From the NCBI GenBank assembly GCA_025642065.1, contig JAODUP010000944.1, positions 12,501 through 76,500 of the forward strand: DNA of 64,000 bases, in the 5' to 3' direction. Shown here piece by piece: positions 23,489 to 34,629 of the stretch. Within the stretch, counting starts at the first letter, position 1. Each line of letters begins with the position of its first letter. The notes beneath the pieces are model-generated. The model was not told where the DNA came from and ran no database searches. It saw nothing but the letters and a program-made list of their open reading frames with translations. The position numbers and the translations under genes were made by a program. The stretch is from Paralvinella palmiformis (lineage: Eukaryota; Annelida; Polychaeta; Terebellida; Alvinellidae).

Positions 23489-24320
23489 ATGGCGAGTGGA
23501 CCATGCACAAATAAAGACAAATCCCATGAATTTTGGTTAGGATCCTGGAAGGGAAAAACCTACAAACCTATCCCAATCCAGTGGTCTTCAGAAAATAAAG
23601 TATGGAATAAATCTCGAAACAGACAGATGTATAGAAGAATTTATAACACAATTTCACCTAATGTCCACAAATCAATAGATAATTTAAAAACTAGGAATCT
23701 TAGCTTAATCACTAAGCCGTTAATATCTCAAATTTATTCCTGCTCTTATTATAGCGGGGAATTGGAAAAATGGCATACTTTTGCGCAGCATTGGACCGCT
23801 ATCCCTATGTAGAAACCATCCCTTTAGAAAAATTCTACTTCGCACGATTTAGATCCCGCATCTTTCTATAAAGACTGTCTCAAAGCTTTTAAGTTATATT
23901 TTGATAATCTGCAACTATTCCAAATTCAGAACCCGACCTTAACAATTATCTATTGGAAGCTAATAAATAAGACGCCTCAATGCCCGAAGCTTTTTCGTAG
24001 ACAAAAATAGATAGACGTTCAAGCCTCCTTGCGCAACATTAACAACAAGATTAACCTCCCTGATGCTACAAGTTTAATTTAGCATATCCTACACAACATC
24101 CTTCCCACAAATCAAAGGTTCTCTGACACTCTTTCACCAACCTGTGTCCATTGTCCCTTTGAGCAATCCTTGGACCACCTCTTAGTTCTATGCCATACAA
24201 CACAATTCGTCTGGAAGGAAATACTTAAAATCATCGCTCTCTTTAACTCTGATACACCTCCCCCCAAAAAAAAATAATCATGGGCTGGACCTGATATAGA
24301 CTTAACAAGTTCCTTCAACA
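23489..24320 (+). pseudogene. Tx1-type LINE ORF2 C-terminal region
   Basis: The frame from about 23510 includes NKDKSHEFWLGSWKGKTY and PIPIQWSSEN, typical of the segment after motif C in Tx1/L1 enzymes. It stops at 23810. Further pieces include LFDNLQ-like and IIYWKLINKTP (near 23950), then CVHCPFEQSLDHLLVLC near 24140-24190, which fits the C-terminal CX2-3CX7HX4C motif of L1-type ORF2. The frame runs out near 24280-24320. Confidence 0.75.
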
Positions 24321-24823
24321 GTTGAGCTACAGATATCTATAGCTGTTATTTTGAGTTGAGTGACCTTTAGCATATTTCAATTTAGCCTGGTAATCTGTAT
24401 TCATAGATTGGATGTGTATGCTTTGAGTTTCGTTTTCCTGGCGGTTATATCATTAGTTATATCATTGCACCATTAAAGGACTTGGGATATAATTCATTAC
24501 TTGTATTTCAAAATTAATATAAACTGATTTCAGAATTTGCATTGAAATTCAAGGATTATTGATTGGCAGCCAGCAGGCGATGATATAGGTATTTTGATTA
24601 TTTCTCTCTCAATTATATTTGGCATGCTAACTACTTCTTTTTCTCCCTATAAATTTGAAAGGTGATAGGCCTAGATATTTTCCTCAACTGTTCTGGGAAT
24701 GAGGGAACGCGCAATAATTGCCGATCTTAAATTTTCTATTCATTTTCGTACTCTTTGGTATAAACTGTCAATCTTGCTGGTAATCTCTCTTACCATATCT
24801 ACAACAAAGCGGCAGCACGGCAT

Positions 24824-24826
<3 letters not shown>
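24321..24826. other. No recognised feature
   Basis: Could be the 3' UTR of the Tx1 LINE or host DNA. I found no U2 snRNA sequence, poly-A tail or simple-repeat tail that would mark the Tx1 3' end. Confidence 0.4.
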
Positions 24827-24861
<35 letters not shown>

Positions 24862-25130
24862 TATATTTAATAAAGCGCCCTTACTAGCAGGAGCCATTCA
24901 AAGGCGCTGTACAAATAAAATGTAATATAATAATACCCCAAATAATGTCTGTAAAAACCCTGTAATGATTTAAAAGATAAAACTTATTTATCTGTGAAAC
25001 CGAACTTAAATAGGTGTGTTTTTAGAAGAGACTTAACATTTCCAAGAGACGACGCATTTCTAATATTTGCGGCAACGTATTCCACAAAATGGGGGCTGCA
25101 ACACTAAACGCACAATCACCATGTGACTTG
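24827..25130 (-). mobile_element. L2-like LINE family 1, 3'-end-only copy
   Basis: Severely 5'-truncated minus-strand copy of about 300 bp. (ATT)n tail at 24827-24860, terminal hairpin with arms AGCGCC (24874-24879) and GGCGCT (24903-24908), then the last part of the coding region, which aligns closely with 44457-44700. Similarity ends abruptly at 25130 at the ATGTGACTTG block. Confidence 0.9.
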
Positions 25131-25208
25131 TTATTACATACCAGACAGTATTTTATTTCTGGTTGTCCTTTTTAGTAGTTATATGTCAACCGAAAGCTAT
25201 GCATTTAG

Positions 25209-25210
<2 letters not shown>

Positions 25211-25291
<81 letters not shown>
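25211..25291. repeat. (TA)n microsatellite
   Basis: About 40 perfect TA units bordered on both sides by AGGTATA-type sequence. Confidence 0.97.
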
Positions 25292-25293
<2 letters not shown>

Positions 25294-25754
25294 TATGGGA
25301 TAAATATGAGAAACTGTTACGTTGTCCGTATTTAAAGCATTTATTCCTTTATTTCACTACAACCTCTCATGACATTACATATTCAGATTATTATTATTAT
25401 TATTATCCCATTCACAGTATAAATAAAATACCTTAAATAAATAGGTATTATTTCTGACTTCAGTGATACCAATAAACATAGCATTGCTTGAACATACTTC
25501 AATGTATAAAAGCAACTGGATGAGAATAACACCGACAATTATATTTAATGCTAGTGTTGTTTTATTATATAATCTCAGTTCATTACAATAGTATATCGAG
25601 GCCAAAGATGTGTTTTATGGCTGTTCTTCAGGAAAATGTGTTTCACTCTGTTTTTTGGCGTGCGTATATGTTTGTATGTCCATGTGTTTGTGTGTGAGGG
25701 TGTATTTATGTTTGAGTGTCTATGTGTGTCTTTGTATTGGGGTATCCCTGTGTG

Positions 25755-26525
25755 TTTGTGTCTGTAATTGTATGACTTTGTTTTAATATTGTGCAAAATA
25801 TCGTATATATTGTTATTGAACTCATACACACGTTATATTTGAACAACGATGTATTCAATTAATAATGTTTGCAACTGTTATTGATGCACTCATAGCATAC
25901 TCCATCTTTGCTTCTATACAATAGGTATATGTTTAATTAAGCTAGGAAGGTATTTTACATATTATTTGTACAACGCCTTTCAATATCTCCTACTAGTAAG
26001 GGCACTTTATTAAACTTGCATTATTATAATTATCCAATTCTACCGGATTAATGGTGTTAAATGATAATATACTTACCTCAATAATGGCTTATCTTTACCA
26101 ACTTACATGACATACTGACAGCTATTGATAAGGTTACACAAATGACTGCCAAAATACAGAGATGGCGTGCAGAAATGTACTTTCCATCAACTAATGATGT
26201 CTGGATATCTGTCACATATTCTGAAATTAGAACAAGGATAATAAGTCCGGCTTTAATACAACAAATAAGCACACTTTTCCGATGTGGAAGAAAGGGTTAA
26301 TCATGATGACAACAATAGAGCTATAGAACCTTAGAAACTTGTATTGTATTTTGAAAGGATTGAAGAGTAATTTTATTTTATTTACAATGACTATTTTCCC
26401 CAAATGTATACACCCTCAGGAGTATGAAACAGCGTTTAGGCTTGCTATGCTTTTCACTGGTGGTAATTATTCATATATAATAACGATCCGAAGTACAAAT
26501 GCAACTACATTGAATATCATAAGTT
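25755..26525 (+). repeat. Dispersed repeat Y, copy 2
   Basis: Colinear with 11345-12180 except for a ~70-bp LINE tail at 25966-26035 that copy 1 lacks and a deletion of roughly 100 bp around 26260. The orientation is the same as copy 1. Confidence 0.75.
25966..26035 (+). mobile_element. L2-like LINE family 1, terminal 70 bp only
   Basis: Contains the terminal hairpin (AACGCC at 25972-25977, GGCACT at 26001-26006), the intervening CTCCTACTAGTAAG, and TTTATTAAACTTGCATTATT, as at the 3' end of other family 1 copies. It lies within repeat Y. It may be an extreme 5'-truncated insertion. Confidence 0.75.
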
Positions 26526-27705
26526 CATTGTATATTACCTAAATATCAATAATGTGTACTAATCCAACTAAGTTGCTTGCATGTATTGAACATACTTCAC
26601 TATTAATAGTACAATAATGGACATATATAGAAGTAAGTGTTTAATTAAAATAAGAATGATTTAATTTACATAAACGGTTTAAAAGTGCATGGATCAACTT
26701 CCACTGGCTGGCATATGGCTGATTATTTGTACACCATACTATATGGAGGCATGTCCAGTGTTGGTGGACAGAAATCGATGCCAAACACACACACACACAC
26801 TCTCTTTCTCATTCTCTCTCTCTCTCACACATACAATCACTCACACAGACACACTGCGGAACATACCTTTCATAAGGATGTCTTAAGTAGCTCTTACTGA
26901 CGACGAAGAGCCTAAATTTGCGCGAACGTGCAATTAATATATCTATATAGCATAACGTCATTAGCATTTGATCAAGAAGGCTGAAATTAGTTTATTCACG
27001 TTTAAATTAGGAATTGTATATTCCAAAGCATATCTGGAGTATTGATATCATAAAATATATCATATGTTTAATAAGCAAACAAATCAATAATTACGATTAT
27101 TTCTACAATGTAATCAATAACTATTGCAACTATATTGCACCTGGAAATGAGACCAAGTAATCATTTAAAGCCACTTATTTTATTTCAAAATGCGATCATC
27201 CTTTTACATTAAATCTTAAAAAATTGTTATCTCAGTAATAATTATACAGCAGGTAATGGAATATGATATATAAAAACAATGGCTTTCAGCTGCAGGTTAT
27301 TTAATCATTTTGACAACTATTCAATTAAGCCATTGTCATTGCCCCAAGTTAGCCCAGCATTTCTATGTATAAAATATATTTCCTTGTGCAGACTCTAATG
27401 GAAACTTTAGACTGCAAAATACTTCCTTGAAGCTGTTTAGTCTTAGATATAATTCAGCATCATGCATAGTGACTGAAGCCAATGAAATGTGCCAATCCGT
27501 TCCGTAACACACAACAGAGGAGGAATGATTCCTTGCAGATGACTAACCAATTTACAAAGTGTTCATATTTAAAACAAACTTAAACGAAAAATGTAACCAA
27601 AGGGTATTTATTTTATAATGGTATAATATATCAACATGAGGATATAATTTCAATAATTATACTGAGTTTGTTTTAAAAAAATACTTTTGGGGGGAATCTT
27701 CTCTG

Positions 27706-27708
<3 letters not shown>
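26526..27708. other. Largely anonymous sequence
   Basis: Holds a (CA)n/(TC)n mixed tract at about 26784-26842. Otherwise no recognisable gene or repeat partner. Confidence 0.45.
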
Positions 27709-27742
<34 letters not shown>

Positions 27743-27790
27743 CGTGTATCTGTGTGTGTGTGTGTGTGTGTGCGTGTGTGTGTGTGTGGC
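27709..27790. repeat. (TG)n microsatellite
   Basis: Eighty base pairs of TG with a few GC and TATC variants. Frames through it are artefacts. Confidence 0.95.
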
Positions 27791-27949
27791 TGAGTGGGGG
27801 TTCATGTGTGCGTACGTTTTGGGCGGGTAGGTGGGTGGCTGTCGTTTATAAAGAGGATAGTAATAATGTTTGTAATGGTAGTAGTACAACTAATAGTAGC
27901 AGTAGTATCTCCAGAAGCAGAAAAAAGTAAAACAGCACCTGTATTAGAA

Positions 27950-28051
27950 GTACTAACAGTATTATTATTATTAGTATTAGTATTAGTAGTAGTAGTAGTA
28001 GTAATAGTAGTGTGGTATGGGTGGTGATAGTGGTGGTAGTAGTAGTAGAAT

Positions 28052-28082
<31 letters not shown>

Positions 28083-28083
28083 T
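27950..28083. repeat. (TTA)n/(GTA)n trinucleotide repeat
   Basis: ATT/AGT triplet runs with interruptions; a shorter (ATA)n run follows at 28219-28243. Confidence 0.9.
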
Positions 28084-28439
28084 AAACTACAAAATCAAAT
28101 ACTGATATTTATATTACTACTACTGCTTCTGTTTCTGCCAAAGTGCTATTATTAATATTTTAAAAATAATAACAAACTACAAGCTAGTACTATTTGTGCT
28201 GCTGTTCCATCTGTTGCATAATAATAATAATAATAATAATAAATAGGGGAAAACATATGTATTATTTAATTATTAGGTATTTGATATATGTATAATTGAA
28301 CTAGCCTAGTATGCATTTATATCGATCTCATATTTTCATTATATATAGTTTTGCATTTCCAGGGCGGATACATTTGAATCTTTTACATAGACGTATATCA
28401 TTTAGTTTCTAAAAATGTCATCTAATGATTTCTGTGCAG

Positions 28440-29010
28440 TTAACCCTATGTTGAAATGGCTTGGGAAAAAGAGTGTCTGGATGTTGTAATAAATCCGATT
28501 ACAAAGACAGTTAATAAATTATTACCTCTGGGTGTTTTCCCAAGATCCATGAAAACTTATTTTTTAAATGTTCAATAAAGCAAACTTAGTTTGGACTGCA
28601 GTATTCTAAGCATTTATAGACCTGTCTCAAGTGGTTGCATCACTGACGCTTCCTTGGTTAGAGTGAAACATAATATTACTATTTCTATTGATCAAAGTAA
28701 AACTTTATTAGTTGTTCTCTTTGACCTATATGCTGTTGTAATACAATTGACCATAATGTGCGTTTCTCTAGGTTTAATTACAGGTTCGGCCTGCCAAGTA
28801 AAATAACTTGAAGGTTTCGACCCAACGTGACACAATGCTCCCAGAGAGTGCCTGTTCATGACGTTTTATCTGAAGTTCCCTTTTTTCTGATGTACCACAG
28901 CGTTCAGTTATTGTTTAACTGGTTTTCATAGCGTGAACCCATCCATTTGGGATCATTGCAGATCAATACTGTGTTACATATCACCTGTATCATGATAAAA
29001 CATACCTGCT
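28440..29010 (+). pseudogene. LINE reverse transcriptase remnant
   Basis: Recognisable pieces in order: LPLGVFPRSMKT (near 28525), ILSIYRPVS (28600-28630), LVRVKHNITISIDQSKTLLVVLFDL (28655-28725, containing the approach to motif A), CSQRVPVHD-like (28845), and GIIADQYCVTYHLYHDKT near 28950-29003. The catalytic YADDT is YHDKT (28988-29002), so one aspartate and the surrounding residues are altered. Compared with the 44.4-kb copy, the segment between KPVS and TALVRV is deleted. Not functional. Confidence 0.8.
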
Positions 29011-29135
29011 TAATGTTTGTTTCAGAGATAAATAATGATTATTGTGTAATTGTCTTTGTCTAGCACCTATACATGGAATTTGCTAGTGAAGGCGCTGTTT
29101 TAAATATACTTTATTGGTATTATTAGTATAAACGT
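28440..29135 (+). mobile_element. L2-like LINE family 1, plus-strand deletion derivative
   Basis: The only plus-strand family 1 copy with coding remnants. It starts in the N-terminal part of the reverse transcriptase and ends with the family 3' UTR: hairpin arms AGCACC (29062-29067) and GGCGCT (29091-29096), then TTTTAAATATACTTTATT. Between motif C (about 29000) and the hairpin, most of the thumb and C-terminal coding region is missing. Confidence 0.82.
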
Positions 29136-29562
29136 TTGGAATCTACTAAATATATCACTTTATTATGAGGCAAAGTTTTACAGTATTCATATCATTAATT
29201 ATTATCCAACAGAAGTTTGACCATTGGATCTTATTTTGGCTAAAAATGTTGAGTGAAATATGTATGTTGAGTGTAATGTCTCACCAGTCCCTAAGCCGTC
29301 AAGCAAAACAAAAAGCGAATCACCTACAGCCGTGGAGTTTGGGAGTAGAACACCCAAGTCAGATCACGGCAGTCGTGATAATGTTTAGATTAATTATCTA
29401 AGCAGCCCTATTTATAGCTATTTTTTAATTGCTGTATCTTTCTTCAAAGCAATTCTATAAAACCTATATAACCTAATTGTCACTGTCTTCAAACATCAGT
29501 TTTTACAACGGGCAGGTGTCATGAAGCGACTATTATTAAAACTGTTTAGCTTAATTGCTATT
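29136..29562. other. No recognised feature
   Basis: Contains a 78-codon plus-strand frame (29165-29401) with no known domain. Confidence 0.45.
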
Positions 29563-30112
29563 AAAAGACTGACATCTGCGCTGAAGCAGACCGTAATAGC
29601 ATGTCATAGCTTCCGTACTGTTTGAACTATGTTATCATTTTCAAACCTGACCTAACGTCTGCTATTCTAACTATTGCAGTTCTTAAATGTTATTTATGAC
29701 AAGCAGATTAGAGCTAATCTTGAATGTCATAGTACAAACTGGACATAACTGGACCTAGGAAAGATAATTCTATTTCCACAAAAAGACTGACATCTGCGCT
29801 GAAGCAGGCCGTAATAGCGCGTCATACAACCAAGGTGAATTATCTATGCAAGTAAACTTGTTATATAAAACACACCAACCGCGCGAACTGTGTCCAATGG
29901 CACCGCTCGAGATGCGATGCAGTGTTTCTATTCCTGAGTCAGGAGTACTTATTATACTTTAAGTACAGACTGAACATAACTGGTAATAGGAAAGATGTTT
30001 CTATACACATTTGCGTTTGTGCATCTGTTTGCGTTTCATTGTATGAGTGTGGGCGCGCGTCCTTGAGTCTGCTCTCATCTGTCTACTCCCCAGGCATGTT
30101 ATATAAAACATA
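29563..30112 (+). repeat. Degenerate tandem repeat, period about 220-240 bp
   Basis: The block AAAAGACTGACATCTGCGCT begins at 29563 and again at 29781. AGTACAAACTGGACATAACTGG at 29731 is matched by a similar block at 29962, and GTTATATAAAACA occurs at 29860 and 30098. Offsets are 218, 231 and 238 bp, consistent with two and a half diverged tandem units. Confidence 0.65.
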
Positions 30113-30274
30113 AATCAATAGGGACCATTACCTGATGGATATCCCTTTTCGTATTACCATGATTACAACATTAGCATACATTTTCTAAATGTTGCTAAGT
30201 GTTTCGAACAACCCATAAAAGGCGGGAACATAAGATTATCTTTTGAAAAAGAAGTGTAATAAAGCCGTAGGCGT

Positions 30275-30299
30275 TTTTTTTCTTCTTCTTCTTTTCAGC
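30275..30299 (+). promoter_or_regulatory. Splice-acceptor-like polypyrimidine tract
   Basis: A pyrimidine-only run ending in CAG, good by shape for a 3' splice site. A short frame after it reads KALKRIGKYDKGVML then stops. No donor site or neighbouring exon supports it, and such tracts arise by chance. Confidence 0.15.
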
Positions 30300-30723
30300 A
30301 AGGCACTTAAGCGTATTGGAAAATATGATAAAGGTGTGATGTTGTAACCCTGAAGTAACGTGTAATAGTAAAGTGCCTTTTCTATTCTTAATGTGGCCAG
30401 CTTAATCCTAACATAGGTGGCACTGGCCTCATTCCATATTGGAACCAGTTGCGCAAACGAGGCTTTCAATAATTTGGAGAATATTTTATTAATCCTTTAA
30501 GTTTGATTGTTTTGGCCATTAAACAACATTATTGTTAATGGTCCATATAGTTCCATGCCTAGAGAATGGATAATAGGCTTCATTTAAATTTAATTTTAAT
30601 TAATTATTATATTTGTATTATAAATCGTCGAGTTGTATTATTTTAGCAGGTGTGTTTTTGTCAATTTTTGCCAATCCAAATGCGGGCGTATTCAGTTGAC
30701 TGCAAGTAACAATGCAACTTCTT

Positions 30724-30726
<3 letters not shown>
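30300..30726. other. No recognised feature
   Basis: A minus-strand 77-codon frame (30236-30469) has an unremarkable sequence and no known domain. Confidence 0.4.

Positions 30727-30778
<52 letters not shown>
30727..30778. repeat. (TA)n microsatellite
   Basis: About 25 perfect TA units. Confidence 0.97.
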
Positions 30779-30781
<3 letters not shown>

Positions 30782-30934
30782 TGTTATTTTCTGAATACTA
30801 AATTCATCTATTAGGAATAGTTAACCCAAAAATTGAATATGCATTTTTATTATCAAATATGTGTGGATCTGATATTACTGGCTAAGCAAATAGTACATGC
30901 TAATTTTTTTAAATGTTAACCATAATGGCAATGG

Positions 30935-30998
30935 TAATAATAACGCTTATAATAATAATAATAACAATACTATTAATAATAACGTTATTATTATTCTT
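30935..30998. repeat. (AAT)n-rich tract
   Basis: AAT/AAC triplets that turn into ATT triplets at the right, so the tract has partial inverted symmetry. Confidence 0.8.
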
Positions 30999-32186
30999 AC
31001 CAGTTTTTCATCATTTAAAGTCATACCAAAGGAAAAGATTGATTCACTATCAAAGTCATGTTGTTTCGATAATTGAGTGCCAGCGGCATATAGATGAAAA
31101 TTAATAGGGAAGAAAACAGTTGCATAATATATCTAGTCATTGATAGAACAAACATATTTGAGTAATTTGAGTAATTTAACCAGTCCTCCTACCCAAGAAA
31201 GCAATTATTCCAAACGGCAATGAATCTCCTAAAAGTCTGAAGTGTGTTTATCCTGTTATGAGCTTCATGACATAGATCTACAATCTGATGATCATCATCT
31301 TATGTATCCATAACAAAATAACATATTTTCTGATTTGCGAAAACTATTTCTGTGAAAAGATATTATTATTTAAGAATTAGCTGGAATCATATTATGTTAA
31401 TATTACTTTTTTAAACGATATAATAGAAGTGAAGATTCTGATACGATCTAAGATCTAGTATATATTACGATTATGATTAATTGAGAATACTGTGATTACG
31501 ATTACATTCATTCTAAATGTAGTCGATTACGATTGTAATTACAGTGTAAAGTAATCATGATTACAATTATGATAACAATTTATATCACGCAAACTCGAAC
31601 ATGATTCTTCATAAAATAAAACACTGGACATTTTGATCATTACTTATGTTCTCACTGTAAAGTTAATTGCTTTGCCCATTGTAAATACAACTAACTGATT
31701 CAACATAATTAATTTCCCTATAAGTAGTTGGCCAAAACATTTCTTATAATATATTTTGTCTTATTTTAGTGCGAATTTATTTACAAAATAAGTATGTAAT
31801 CAACCATATCGGTGTGAAAGTACGCTAAATAATATACAGCATTAATGTAGTGAACAAATATCAAATTAATGTCTGAGGATTACCCAGTAACTATTTCACT
31901 TGTATCAGTTGGAGTTATTAATGACAATATTAAAGGTACTTTGCCATTTCCACTGCATTTAAATACCTGTTACACCAAATTAAGTTATTTTGGAGCAAAT
32001 GGGGTAAATTAATAATACATTCTACAGTGCCCATAACGTGATAATGAAGACGAAACAAATGATAATGATTAATCAGGATATTACGTGGCGAAGTTCAACA
32101 GATAGATTAATCCCAGACTCAGTCGGTTCTTACACACAACTTCTCTCTAGATCAATGCGAGAAAAATGGTTAAAACCAACATAACA
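30999..32186. other. Anonymous AT-rich sequence
   Basis: Only a degenerate GATTAC-rich patch (31440-31590) stands out; see that entry. Confidence 0.45.
31440..31590. repeat. Degenerate GATTAC/GTAATC-rich patch
   Basis: ATTACGATTA, GTGATTACGATTAC, TCGATTACGATTGTAATTAC and AATCATGATTACAATTATGAT occur within 150 bp. Direct and inverted copies of a GATTAC-like unit are mixed. It is too diverged to call a clean satellite. Confidence 0.5.
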
Positions 32187-32444
32187 ATAATATGTGACAT
32201 TTATGTAGCCCCCTATTCAGCTAGATAGCTGCTCTAATGTGCATTATTATTCCTGAATCAGACCTGGTTCCCCCCAGTACACATCTCAACTCTCAAGAGA
32301 CCATACAGCGCATGTCAGGTTCTCATTATTTTCTGGATGGGTGAACCAGTCGCCACATGACGGCATTGCAGCTCTTGGAGCCTCGAATCCGCTACCGTTC
32401 ACCTATGAGTCATATGCTCTAACTAACTGCGCTATCACGGCTCG
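32187..32444 (-). mobile_element. SINE-B (tRNA-Met-like head), near-complete copy
   Basis: On the minus strand it begins with a tRNA-like head: an A-box-like GTGATAGCGCAGTTAGTTAGAG, GACTCAT around the former CAT anticodon, and a B-box-like GGATTCGAGGC, then a unique body, and ends with the terminal hairpin (right arm TGTGCA 32238-32243, left arm AGCCCC 32207-32212) and ACATAAATGTCACATATTATT. Relative to 59264-59537 it lacks about 45 bp in the body. RNA polymerase III would drive such elements; this copy looks old. Confidence 0.8.
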
Positions 32445-33206
32445 ACATCAAGGTGTTTATTCTCAGAGGTTAAGAAATAAGTATTGCTATAAAAAAAACA
32501 CAATTACCAGCAGTCATTTCTGTACCGAGATCAGAGAAGATGATAGGGAAGGCGTTCCTTTGATTAGAAAAGATTATAGGCTATCATTTCGTATAATACC
32601 ATTCAAAATTACTAGTCTGCATTTCCTTGAATGTTCCGACAACATATATAGCTCTTTTCAGGTTAAGAAAACTTGAAAGGTCTAAAAGCTTCTCCCAGTA
32701 GCATTTACATGAAATATAAAGACTGTTACAGTTCAAATAAAATAATAATTATAATTATAAAATAATAATAAAATCAATCGATATAACTTACTAAATTAAT
32801 TAACTACCGAAAATGACAATAATTTGTGTTAATGATATTCTAATGGCCTCAAAATATGTCAATTATGTGACAACTATATACAGATAATTACCAGTAAATC
32901 AAATGACGATCCACGGATGAATTTGGATAGCACCTAGAAACCTGTGTTCAGTCAATCAGATTACATACATGTAAAATAGAGCTATATTTACTGTTCGCTA
33001 TGGGAGCAAGGGATAATTTTCTAAGCTTATTTATGTAACGTGATATTTATTTAGCATATGGGCAAACAAGTTTTCTTCAAAATTCATGGTGTTTTACTAC
33101 GTATATATATACAAACTAGATTATGTTCAATGCGTGTGTGGTGTTACCTTTGGAGTATCCCGCAAAATTATAAATAAGAAAGTATTAAATGTTATTTAAG
33201 TGATCC
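32445..33206. other. No recognised feature
   Basis: AT-rich DNA. A plus-strand frame ending at 32676 begins inside the SINE, so it is not a gene. Confidence 0.45.
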
Positions 33207-33497
33207 GTGTTTTGTTGTGAACACTCTAAATGGGGTATATATGGGAACAATATAACCGCATCTCCATCCACAAAACCATTTCGCGAAAGAAATATCTTGA
33301 TCTGTAAGATTGTCTTAATGAGATCATTCATATTGCAAAATATACCATGCCAAGGAATTTCCAAGGAAAGGGATAGTCTTCCACAGGAGGCGACAAAGAA
33401 TGCGGATCTCAAATATATGTTTGAGTTGCAAATCGCCATAACACATGCTTTTAAGGAAACGGGCATATCCAAGGTAGATTTCAACGTTATGCTATAA
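33207..33497 (+). other. Unassigned 96-codon open frame
   Basis: Open on both strands and of mixed composition (SPSTKPFRERNILICKI, ISKERDSLPQEATKNADLKY, HAFKETGISKVDFNVML). No domain recognised. The more balanced base composition than its surroundings makes an exon or an old element fragment possible. Confidence 0.2.
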
Positions 33498-33911
33498 AAT
33501 ATAAACCGGAAAATTCAGCTTGGTGATCCTCTAGCTGTATTTCACTGAAGATAAATATGTGCTAACTTTCCTTCCAAAATCTGTGCTCTCAAGAATATTT
33601 TCAATACATAATCACGGTAAGGTACACTTACGCTCGCAAGCCGGTATATCTGACTGCATAGTATGTTTCTAAATTTAATGAGGCATGTTGTATCAATACA
33701 TCCTTATCAAATGAATACACAAATATCCTTGTAATGGGCAATAATTAGAGTCGCTTGGCCTGTGACAATTCATGATTATCCCAAAGCAAATGTTGTTCAT
33801 GTAACACTTCTCCTTCCTCATACAAACTAGACCAAACCCATAATCTCAATTTACTTCGAACTGTTGAAAACGTGTTTCAGTGATTGTACAAACATCAGAG
33901 CTATCTTGTAA
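33498..33911. other. No recognised feature
   Basis: Nothing identifiable by eye. Confidence 0.45.
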
Positions 33912-34400
33912 AATATAATATAATAATGGTATTTTATGCAGCGTCTTATTCAACTTGGATTGTTCTGTTGCGCTTTTCATTTAAAATACAATTAAAACAC
34001 AAACACATTTTACACACAATAAACTAGTTTACATTTTATAAATAGGCTAATTTAAATAATTGGATTTTAAGAACCCCATAAAATATTTCTTTACTTGCTG
34101 CATGTTTGATATGGTTTGGCAAGTTATTCCACAGCCATCAAAAGGGAACTGGATTAAGATCGAACGATTCTCATAGATATATATACGTTTCGATTAGATC
34201 CATTTTTATAGTGGTGCTCTTCTAATCAGTAATTTGAATGCATGAACCACGATCCTGTACAGTGATCTGAAACATTCAAGTAGCCAGTGCAAGTCTTAAT
34301 TTATCGCCTGTCTAAACTCAGATGGGAATGTCCATATGTGTAAAAAAGATTAATAGAACAATATTAGCGAAGGACTGGCATAAATACCAAGATAACCCAA
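33912..34400 (-). mobile_element. LINE family 4 (L2-like), 3'-end copy
   Basis: Minus-strand fragment. The 3' end has the family-style hairpin (AGCG at 33940-33943, CGCT at 33971-33974, same ~35-nt span as family 1) next to an ATTATATTATATT tail. Upstream the translation LWNNLPNHIKHAASKEIF (about 34070-34135) matches the C-terminal tail of L2/CR1-type ORF2 (LWN.LP..I). The part to 34400 is similar in position to the upstream C-terminal region but decayed. It is distinct in sequence from families 1 and 3. Confidence 0.7.
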
Positions 34401-34587
34401 TTCAACCAGTTCTACTGAGTTTAGACATTATGAAAATAACAGATTGATAGTATTTTTACTAATAATTAACGTCATGATACCAGTCGAATGGGTGTTATAC
34501 AAAGAAATTACTACAAATCTAAGTTCAACAAATAAATTGTTGGTAAATTCAACATTATTTGGTATGGAAGAACAAGTCACTTTATTT

Positions 34588-34629
<42 letters not shown>

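Larger units (their letters stand above)
16945..24320 (+). mobile_element. Tx1-clade LINE (possible U2-targeting type), interrupted
   Basis: Plus-strand element in two halves separated by another LINE. Left half: 5' region after the U2-like sequence, an ORF1 remnant with zinc-knuckle pieces (17038-17770 and decayed sequence to about 18150), and the endonuclease start (18260-18860). Right half: end of endonuclease and linker beginning PNVGPSYWKYN (22251-22290), reverse transcriptase (22900-23470) and C-terminal region with a Cys/His motif (to about 24320). The GPSYWK block and RGVRQGCSL motif B are typical of the Tx1 branch of L1-like LINEs. Stops and frameshifts are frequent. The 3' boundary is approximate; U2 sequence was not found downstream. 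Confidence 0.8.

Noticed and set aside
30236..30480. A host exon after the polypyrimidine-CAG at 30299
   Set aside because: The downstream frame stops after about 15 codons with no homology or matching donor site; kept only as a low-confidence site.
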